In this document: in pieces, positions 52,301 through 58,357 of the stretch | Layout of the letters: every line of letters starts with the position of its first letter | Numbering within the stretch: position 1 is the first letter of the stretch | Source of the DNA: Collinsella aerofaciens | GTDB taxonomy: Bacteria > Actinomycetota > Coriobacteriia > Coriobacteriales > Coriobacteriaceae | Direction: 5' to 3' | Length of the DNA: 64,000 bases | NCBI RefSeq assembly: GCF_020181355.1 | Contig: NZ_CP084004.1 | Coordinates: 682,001-746,000, forward strand | The notes under the pieces: generated by a model | What the model saw: only the letters and a program-made list of their open reading frames with translations | The model's database searches: none | What the model was told of the DNA's origin: nothing | Position numbers and translations under genes: made by a program

Positions 52301-52749
52301 TCGAGGCGAAAGAACTCGACCTTGCGTCCAATACCGTCGTAACGGGCATTCGCATTGAATACGGTGCGGTAGCCGCCGGCTTTACGACTCGAAGCGATGC
52401 GGATTCTTGGACCCGCGATGATCTCAAAGATGAGCACGACGACCTTGACTATGCCAAAGCAATCCTTGGCACAGACGCTCGGGGCGCAATCGTGCACATG
52501 CAGGCGACGTCGGCTTATACGCCCCAAACCGCACTCACCAACAGCGCACGCGTCGATCTTTGCCGCAACGGCGGCGGCGATAAACTTGAGTCACATGACG
52601 AGGACCGTGTCATTCAACGCTGTACCCTACCGCAGGACCTACCGGCAACAGGATCAGTTCCCATCGCCGCTTGCATCACCGCGCTCCTGACCTCGGGTGC
52701 CGCAGCCCTATGGTTCGCTCGCCTTAGGTCGATCCCAAAGAAGCGCTAG
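49318..52749 (+). CDS. Thioester-domain (TQXA) surface adhesin with SpaA-type repeats and LPxTG anchor
   Basis: A 1143-residue cell-wall protein. A signal peptide (about 14-36) precedes a TQXA thioester domain (about 45-200) with Cys70 (AYCMNQ) and Gln128 in ATQLAVW as the predicted internal thioester, which in relatives bonds covalently to host or other surface amines. At least five SpaA/prealbumin-like beta-sandwich repeats follow, each ending in a variant of YxLxExxAPxGY (near residues 280, 365, 605, 725 and 805), and typically stabilised by isopeptide bonds. A larger domain (about 850-1095) comes next. The sorting signal is LPATG (1108-1112), a hydrophobic helix and a basic tail. Only a class A-like or housekeeping sortase elsewhere could anchor it. 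The ATG follows AAGGAG. Confidence 0.92.
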   Translation: MSNAPTHSVHSAIATGPLLLLLFLLFGCLAPRAAFAVDGYDQLGFRTISDDCGPFFIGKYEAQDASIAYCMNQERPGPTKPGGPWLNFDQGWVWLDDEFAAIVCHGYPTATSFGGYHLSPDRARAATQLAVWMLNGTTHVDGTYSYTTAQGKTKSGHFTADNEVVAAARWLHDNAKSGSIKAAPHRARRYLGAVSGGSKRQDMLYVLPAVSVSFKKQSANAAITSGNNTYQFDGATFDIFESASGAHVGTVQMDSNGRAQATLLPNTAYYLVETKAPAGYVPRHDRIAFTTGNDGGRVAIDEQPGTINLRIVKLDAATNAGHQVGASLAGAEFTCVSQSTPGWAQILTTDESGRATLADVPLGTFTIYESKAPEGYLPSNDSWTYTVGADQLGDSGVVEIESRVSDIPIAFNLEISKFKDYGNSDQSGLEQPAGGVVFEVVSNSSQQVVGTLTTNIYGFASTEDQPEAWFGTGKRPAGVHGAVPYDRAGYTVREVPETVPEGFKRAGEWTVGANQISDDAELQYIVDNHALSTHLQIVKRDAQTGASVPLAGFTFQLLDSNHEPVSQTCWYPAHNVMDTFTTDATGTVTLPESLVPGTYYVRETSAKEPYLVSEEIEVNIPADMNLTPVAIASYYDRAATGNIRIVKTDAVDGSSLAGAIFEIRASGDIVRPDGSIAALDGETVATVTTDETGEARADNLPLGSGTARYEVVETQAPAGFLLDQTTHIVDLTYADQKTPVVEARLNVSDDYTKVDISKVDASGEQEVEGARLTLYGPDKTEIDSWTSSDKPHRVEHLAPGTYSLREMMSPRTYDLAEEITFEIKDTGEVQSVAMKDAPIEIKGQVDKRQELVQPIEKGLLANGDGKNRAAMQTNTDGLFSYTIDARNDSTTWVDEFTITDDLECAEDDTARFVSIETPVAIGDLNGLCNVWYRTTPLDSTDVDEPANATLDDGHENPWLESDEVKESLGEDCRLVDYDGWHLWKADVSTTESTTLEAKELDLASNTVVTGIRIEYGAVAAGFTTRSDADSWTRDDLKDEHDDLDYAKAILGTDARGAIVHMQATSAYTPQTALTNSARVDLCRNGGGDKLESHDEDRVIQRCTLPQDLPATGSVPIAACITALLTSGAAALWFARLRSIPKKR

Positions 52750-52758
52750 CGCGATGAA

Positions 52759-52794
52759 AAAGCGGGCGAGCCAGTCCCCTGGCTCGCCCGCTTT
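52759..52794. terminator. Terminator after the adhesin gene
   Basis: AAAGCGGGCGAGCCAG-tccc-CTGGCTCGCCCGCTTT, a perfect 16-bp stem between convergent genes. Confidence 0.9.
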
Positions 52795-52815
52795 CAATCA
52801 TGTAAATCGCCGTAT

Positions 52816-53034
52816 CTACTCTGCAGACGAAGATCCACCATCAACGATTGCCTGCTCGGACTCAGGAATCCCATCGGCACCCGTACTCTGTTCTTGCTCC
52901 ACCTCTTCGCTGATTGCGGAGGCGGGGGTCGAGCCCTTTGCACCCACGATGTAGGCAGCCCCAAATCCTAACGCAATGGCAATCAAGGTCAAAATCACGT
53001 AGACAGGCCAATGGCGCTTAATATACGAAAACAC
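52816..53034 (-). CDS. Small membrane protein, hypothetical
   Basis: A 72-residue protein with one N-terminal membrane helix (VYVILTLIAIALGFGAAYIV, about 11-30) after a short basic start, and an acidic, Glu/Ser-rich C-terminal half. The orientation should place the acidic tail outside. No family recognised. It lies 21 bp downstream of the large M28-like gene on the same strand and is probably co-transcribed, which hints at a partner role at the membrane. The ATG at 53034 is preceded by AAGGAGT. Confidence 0.75.
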   Translation of the reverse strand: MFSYIKRHWPVYVILTLIAIALGFGAAYIVGAKGSTPASAISEEVEQEQSTGADGIPESEQAIVDGGSSSAE

Positions 53035-53055
53035 GTTGACTCCTTAGAGCTCCGT

Positions 53056-56000
53056 CTACGAACGGCGGATAACCTCGGTCACGACCTCGGATACCGTGGC
53101 AATGTTCGTCGGGTTGACATTGTGGGGCAGGTCGTCCTCGGTACGAGCGCAAGCCAGACGCGTGCCGTCCACGCCGGCGATGGTGAGGGCTCGGCGGCTC
53201 GCCTCGAGCGCGGCATAGGCATCGGTCTTGGCATAGGGCATCTCGAGCACGCCACAATCGACATGGAACGACTTGCACACCTTGCTGACCAGGTTCATGA
53301 TGCGGCGATCGCCCTTGAGCAGCTGCTGTTCGCCCTCGACCGTCACCACCGAAAGCCTACCGGCGCCGACGGATTCAAGATTGATGAAGAATACGCCGCG
53401 GAGTTTATCGCGATGCGAAGCCAAGAAGGCCTTCATGCCGGCGCCATCACAATCCGAGGCGCCCGTTGCCACAAACCAGATATCGTGACCGAGCAGCTCA
53501 TCATCGCCCATAGAGGCGACAGCCGAGAGCATATCTTCGGAAGAAGCGCCATCGGAAGACGTAGCGCCGCCCTTCCAGCCATCGTTATCGTCCTCGAAGT
53601 TATCCCACGAACCGATACCGCGACCGGACTTCTTGGCATCGTAATCGTCTTCGACGCCCAGCCAATCACTCATGCTGTCCTGCTCGTTTTTCCTTTTACG
53701 ACCGAACAGGCCACCCAGGCCGCGTTTGCGAGACTTGGGTGCCGCCGGGGCGGGAGCCGAAATGGTCTCGATCGGCTGCGCGCCCGACGCAACGGGCATA
53801 GAAGGCGCAACGGGTGCCGATGTGGGTTCGGGACCCTGGGCAGTAGCAAAGGGGTCGTTGACCTGGGCAGAGGGATCGGGAAGGTCGAACAGCGACGTGC
53901 GAGACGCAACGTTTGCCTGCTTCATAGACGGCAGCGACGGATCGGGGACCGAAGCCAGCGGAGACGAGGAAGGTGCAGGCGACGGTGCCGACGCCGGATC
54001 GGGAACATTCATCTGCGGACGCGGCGATGCCTGGGAGGAAATCTGGGCCATAAGGGAATCGACCGTTTCGTCCTGGGTGGGAGCGACATTGGCAACCGTG
54101 GCACCGGAACCACTCGGGGTCGGCATGGTGAAAATCTGCGTGGAGTAAGGCCTCGACTCATCCGTCTCGGGAGTCTCGGAAACCGCAGGCACTTCCTCCT
54201 GCTCGACCTCGGTCGAATCACCTTGATCGGCTGCCGCGTATTGCTCTTCGTCAGAGTTGGCCTCGACGGACTCGTCCTCGGCGGCATCTTGGATTTCGGC
54301 AGCATCAATGGGCTCGTCATCGTCTGCCGCGTCGCCCTGCTCATCGGAAACAGGAAGGGGCTCGGCAATTGCGGTGCCTTGCTTTTCAAACGTTATCGTG
54401 GAATCGAACTGCGCGGCATCAAACGACATGGTGCTATCGACGTGCTGCTGAGCCTCGAAAGACGTTGTTGCCTCAACAACATCCGCTGACGTCGGTTGCT
54501 GGGACTCAAAGGACGTCGTAGCTTCGGCAGCGTCGACGGGCCCGGACTGCATAGCCTCGTTCTGCTCGAACTCTTGCGCCGCGCGCTCACGTGCCGCCTC
54601 GGCTGCCTGCTGCTGAGCGATAGCCTCCTGCTCGGCAGCCTCGCGTGCGGCAGCGCGCTTCTCCTCGAAATCGTCGACAAATTTCCTGCCCTTTGCAAGC
54701 GCACCCTTAAAGAAGCTGGAAGCGCTGGCGCCAATCGAAGAGAACGCGGATGCAATATCGGCATGGGGCGTTGCCGCGGGAATCTCGGCAGAGAAATCAG
54801 TATCGCTCTCGTAAGACACGCGCCTCGGCTGTTCAACGTAATCGTCGTCAGACTCGTCCGCAACGTCTTGCGCCGGCGCGGCGGGAGCCAAAATGTCCAG
54901 TCCTGCCGCGGGATCGATCGCGGACACCGCCTCGGGCTCGGCAACGGCAGCGGTAACCGCGGCAGACTCATCATCCGCAGTGACAACGGGCGCAGGCTCG
55001 GGCTCAAACGTCGGCTCCTCGCCCTCCTCGTAATCGAGCGTGCAGGACTCGGGAAGCATTCCGAGTGCACGGATGGCATCCGAACCAAAGCGAATGTTGC
55101 CGGCGGCGTTGCGATAGAGCTTGGGCTCGGGCTCGGCCGCGGCAGGCTCCTCCGCCGGCTCAGCAGCGGGAACCTCGTCATTGAACTCTTCGGCCTGGAC
55201 AGCCTGATTCTGATCCTCGGGCACGATGGCGCCAATCAGCGTCTCGTCGGCAGACGCACCCTCAAAGCCCTCAATCTGCTCGTCAAAAGCCTCGCCCTGT
55301 TCGGGCTCGGTTTGAGCGTCGGGAGCAATCGGCTGACCGAACTCGTCCTCGGCGTAGGTAGGCTCTTCGTACTCGATGGTGTTGCCGTAGTCGTTTTGCT
55401 GCTGGGCCGCGGCATACTCCGCCGCCGCGCGCGCCATTTCCTCGGCACGACGTTTCTGCTCCCCAAAATAGGTATCGAACGGAACATCGTCGGGAAACTC
55501 GTTCTCGCCCTGGAAGGGAGCAACGTTGTCCATAACGCCGAGCATAGCGGCGACAGAAGACTTGTTGCACACCGCGCCGGACGTATAGGGAAGAACGTGG
55601 CGGTTAGAGATGATGTTTGCCGCGTTGGCAAGTGCAACGAGGGAAGCGAGGATCGCGACAATCCACAGCAGAACCTTGAGCGCGCCGGGGAGCGGCAGGA
55701 TACGCAGGATGGCAACGGCAGCAGGGGCAATCGTGGCAACGGGCAACAGCTTGGCGATGAGCGCACGATACGAAGCATAGGGCTCGCGGGCGAGCAGCTC
55801 AGCACGGGGAGAGTCGTAGTGTGCGACAACGACCACCGGGCGGTTGCGCGGAGACGCGAGCGGGCCCGAGGCCTTGTGGTAGGCGATGACATTTTGGCTC
55901 ACGCCCGTCTTGCCCAGGCGCGAAACCACGGGGTGGCCCGTGCGCTCGAGCACGTAAAGAACGGCGCCGACAATGGCCAGCAAGGTGCCGACCAAGCCGA

Positions 56001-56232
56001 TACCGCCGCCGATGCCCATCAGCAGGGCGCCGGCAAACGCAAGAATACCGGTAACGGCAAATGCCAATCTACTGGGCGCCGGGGCATTGAACTCCTGAAC
56101 CTCGGGGTCAAAGCCGTGGTTGCGGAAGATCTGAGCGATATCCTCGGCAGCCAAGCGCTCTTCTTCGCTGCATGCCGGCGTAATGCCGGTGTTCTGCAGC
56201 AGGTGGTTAATATAGTTCTGGGTGTTCGCCAT
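53056..56232 (-). CDS. Membrane M28-peptidase-like protein split by a long acidic insert
   Basis: A 1058-residue protein. Residues 1-240 resemble the first half of an M28 peptidase with VVVVAHYDS (132-141), interrupted by two hydrophobic regions (about 56-95 and 162-207). Residues about 245-905 are a low-complexity, Glu/Asp/Ala/Gln-rich insert with recurring TTSFE-like phrases and one basic patch (RKRGLGGLFGRKRK, about 845-860). Residues about 912-1058 resemble the second M28 half (DIWFVATGASDCDGAGM, FINLESVGAG, LPHNVNPTNIATVSEV). The usual metal and catalytic Asp/Glu positions are altered (GAVCNKSS for GANDNASG; GASD for GAEE), so activity is doubtful. The ATG at 56232 follows GGAG; an upstream extension is rejected. 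Confidence 0.8.
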   Translation of the reverse strand: MANTQNYINHLLQNTGITPACSEEERLAAEDIAQIFRNHGFDPEVQEFNAPAPSRLAFAVTGILAFAGALLMGIGGGIGLVGTLLAIVGAVLYVLERTGHPVVSRLGKTGVSQNVIAYHKASGPLASPRNRPVVVVAHYDSPRAELLAREPYASYRALIAKLLPVATIAPAAVAILRILPLPGALKVLLWIVAILASLVALANAANIISNRHVLPYTSGAVCNKSSVAAMLGVMDNVAPFQGENEFPDDVPFDTYFGEQKRRAEEMARAAAEYAAAQQQNDYGNTIEYEEPTYAEDEFGQPIAPDAQTEPEQGEAFDEQIEGFEGASADETLIGAIVPEDQNQAVQAEEFNDEVPAAEPAEEPAAAEPEPKLYRNAAGNIRFGSDAIRALGMLPESCTLDYEEGEEPTFEPEPAPVVTADDESAAVTAAVAEPEAVSAIDPAAGLDILAPAAPAQDVADESDDDYVEQPRRVSYESDTDFSAEIPAATPHADIASAFSSIGASASSFFKGALAKGRKFVDDFEEKRAAAREAAEQEAIAQQQAAEAARERAAQEFEQNEAMQSGPVDAAEATTSFESQQPTSADVVEATTSFEAQQHVDSTMSFDAAQFDSTITFEKQGTAIAEPLPVSDEQGDAADDDEPIDAAEIQDAAEDESVEANSDEEQYAAADQGDSTEVEQEEVPAVSETPETDESRPYSTQIFTMPTPSGSGATVANVAPTQDETVDSLMAQISSQASPRPQMNVPDPASAPSPAPSSSPLASVPDPSLPSMKQANVASRTSLFDLPDPSAQVNDPFATAQGPEPTSAPVAPSMPVASGAQPIETISAPAPAAPKSRKRGLGGLFGRKRKNEQDSMSDWLGVEDDYDAKKSGRGIGSWDNFEDDNDGWKGGATSSDGASSEDMLSAVASMGDDELLGHDIWFVATGASDCDGAGMKAFLASHRDKLRGVFFINLESVGAGRLSVVTVEGEQQLLKGDRRIMNLVSKVCKSFHVDCGVLEMPYAKTDAYAALEASRRALTIAGVDGTRLACARTEDDLPHNVNPTNIATVSEVVTEVIRRS

Positions 56233-56430
56233 GTGCGCTCCACATCCATAATCCGACAAATAGGCCCAATGCATGCACATTAGAACCGTATATAGTCGAA
56301 AGTATACCCCGAGCGAGCGCAAACGACCGAATTCGGGCCATCTTAACGCCTCGAGCGGACAAGGATATAGCCTAATCTCCATATCGGACTAAAATCATGG
56401 CAGCAAACCACCTTCTCATGCGAGGACTCT

Positions 56431-57453
56431 ATGACGGCAAGCGACGCGACCGCGACAATTAAAAAGGGGAATTCGGAGCCCGGTTTCGATAAAACGGCTC
56501 AGCGCATCCTCAATCTTTTCTTTGTGCTCAACAGCTCCCCCGAACCGCTGACGACCGAGCAGATCGTCTTGGATTCTGACCTGGGATATGGCTCGGGCAA
56601 TATCGACTCGGATAAGCGCAAGTTTCGGCGCGATCGTGACAAACTGCTCGAGCGTGGCATCTTAATCAAGGAGGTTCGCCCCGCCGGTGCGCAGGAGACC
56701 GAGGAAAGCTCGTGGACAATCGACCGCGAGCACACGTTTGCTGCAGGCGGCCTCATCACCGCAGACGACACCGATATCCTACTCAACGCCATCGACCAGA
56801 CGCTAGCGGCCGGCTCTTCCACCTTTGCCGCGCCGCTTGCCGATATTCGCTCCAAAATTGCCTACCTCACCGGCAGGACGACGGTGGACGAAGTACCGAT
56901 CCGCCGCTCTCCCACCGTCGATGCGGTATGGAGCGCCTTTGCCGAGCGATGCGCGCTGCGATTTTTATATCAGAACGGACGCGGCGAGCAGAAAGAACGT
57001 ACCGTCTGTGTCTACGGCATGTTCGAACGCGAGGGCGTGGCGTACTTCTGCGGCCTCGACATTGTCACCGACGACATCAGGACATTCCGCTGCGACCGTA
57101 TCGTTCGCGCATGGCGTCCTTCGAAGGCCTACGCCATCCCTGCGGACTTCAATCTCAACGACTATCTGTTCTTTGAATTCGATTTCGCCGACCGACCGCC
57201 CGTTGCAGCCACGTTCTCGTTCGCCCCTCAGACGCAGATCGATATGATCAACGGCCTCACGCGCGGGCGAGGTGAGCTCACACACACCGATGCGGGATGG
57301 ATCTGGACCGTTGACGTGCGCGACCTTGAAGCCGCCGCCTCATTTTGCATGGCCCACGCCATGGACGGCATGAGGCCCATGGCCCCCAAATCGCTCAAGC
57401 AGGCGTGGAACCACCTCATTGAAAGGACGGTGCACGAGTATGCCCGTGCGTAA
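56431..57453 (+). CDS. WYL-domain transcriptional regulator (first of tandem pair)
   Basis: A 340-residue regulator. An N-terminal winged-helix region (about 20-95, with LTTEQIVLDSDLGYGSGNIDSDKRKFRRDRDKLLERG) precedes a WYL domain (about 165-260) carrying RFLYQNGRGEQKERTV and a WCX-like C-terminal extension. WYL regulators bind nucleic acid or nucleotide ligands; the adjacent-pair arrangement recalls PafB and PafC of actinobacteria, which activate DNA-damage genes. Assignment is by architecture only. The ATG at 56431 has GAGGA upstream. It overlaps the next WYL gene by 14 bp. Confidence 0.87.
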   Translation: MTASDATATIKKGNSEPGFDKTAQRILNLFFVLNSSPEPLTTEQIVLDSDLGYGSGNIDSDKRKFRRDRDKLLERGILIKEVRPAGAQETEESSWTIDREHTFAAGGLITADDTDILLNAIDQTLAAGSSTFAAPLADIRSKIAYLTGRTTVDEVPIRRSPTVDAVWSAFAERCALRFLYQNGRGEQKERTVCVYGMFEREGVAYFCGLDIVTDDIRTFRCDRIVRAWRPSKAYAIPADFNLNDYLFFEFDFADRPPVAATFSFAPQTQIDMINGLTRGRGELTHTDAGWIWTVDVRDLEAAASFCMAHAMDGMRPMAPKSLKQAWNHLIERTVHEYARA

Positions 57454-58357
57454 ACTCACCAGCGAGCAGAGACTCTCGCGCGCCATCGACATCATGGAGG
57501 CCCTCTACGCCGCCGGCGAGAGCGGCATGACACGAACCGAGATTTGCGGCCGCTTTGACATCACGGGAGTATCGCTCGACGAGATTCTCGAGATCGTCTC
57601 GACGCTCGCGGACCGAGAATCTGGTGCGCGCATCATCTGCGAATGCCACGGCGAGCGTGTGGTCCTCACTGGTGACGCCGGGCGTGTGCTACCGTTGCGC
57701 TTGAGTGCAGCCGAGGGCGCTGTGCTCAACCACGAACTTGAATCGTTGGGGATCGAGCCGCAGACGGCAGCTCGGATTCGACACGCCCTTCTACCCGAAG
57801 AGCTCGGCTATAACCAGCGCGTCTTTGACACCGTCAACCACGGGTCGCACTGGCAGCAGCTGAGCTGTGCCATTCAGGACGGCGTTCGCTGCCGCATCTC
57901 ATATCGCTCGATGGACGATGCACGGCCACGCGAGCGTCTGGTCGACCCCTTGCGCATTACGGCAAACGGCGACCAAACATACCTGATTGCCTGGGACATC
58001 ACAGTCGATGAGCAGCGCACCTATCGCATGGATAAAATCGAGGGACTCGCCTTGACGGAAGACTCCGTCGTGCCTCACACACCGGACGTCGCATCCCTCC
58101 ACGATTCCCTTGCCCGGACGCAGCGCAGCGCAAAGCTCTTGATGCCATTCGATATGGCGGAGCATCTGGACTGGGCCGGCATCACCCTAATCGAGCGCGG
58201 CGGGGCAGACATGGCAACGGTAACTGTGCATTACGGCTCCGAGCGTTGGCTACTGAGCCAGGTAATCGCAGCGGGCGGAGCCATCCGCATCTTGGATGAC
58301 CCCGCCCTGTCAAAGCGCCTGTGCGATATGGCAAAAACCCTCGTCTGTCCGCTTTAG
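57440..58357 (+). CDS. WYL-domain transcriptional regulator (second of tandem pair)
   Basis: A 305-residue protein. The N-terminal DNA-binding domain (about 8-70, RLSRAIDIMEALYAAGESGMTRTEICGRF) is followed by a WYL domain (about 140-215: CRISYRSMDDARPRERLVDPLRI, YLIAWDITVDEQRTYRMDKIEGL) and a C-terminal WCX domain. The start ATG at 57440 lies inside the end of the first WYL gene in another frame, so the two are translationally coupled and probably form a heteromer, as PafBC does. The stop overlaps the convergent exonuclease-helicase stop by 4 bp, leaving no room for a terminator. Confidence 0.87.
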   Translation: MPVRKLTSEQRLSRAIDIMEALYAAGESGMTRTEICGRFDITGVSLDEILEIVSTLADRESGARIICECHGERVVLTGDAGRVLPLRLSAAEGAVLNHELESLGIEPQTAARIRHALLPEELGYNQRVFDTVNHGSHWQQLSCAIQDGVRCRISYRSMDDARPRERLVDPLRITANGDQTYLIAWDITVDEQRTYRMDKIEGLALTEDSVVPHTPDVASLHDSLARTQRSAKLLMPFDMAEHLDWAGITLIERGGADMATVTVHYGSERWLLSQVIAAGGAIRILDDPALSKRLCDMAKTLVCPL

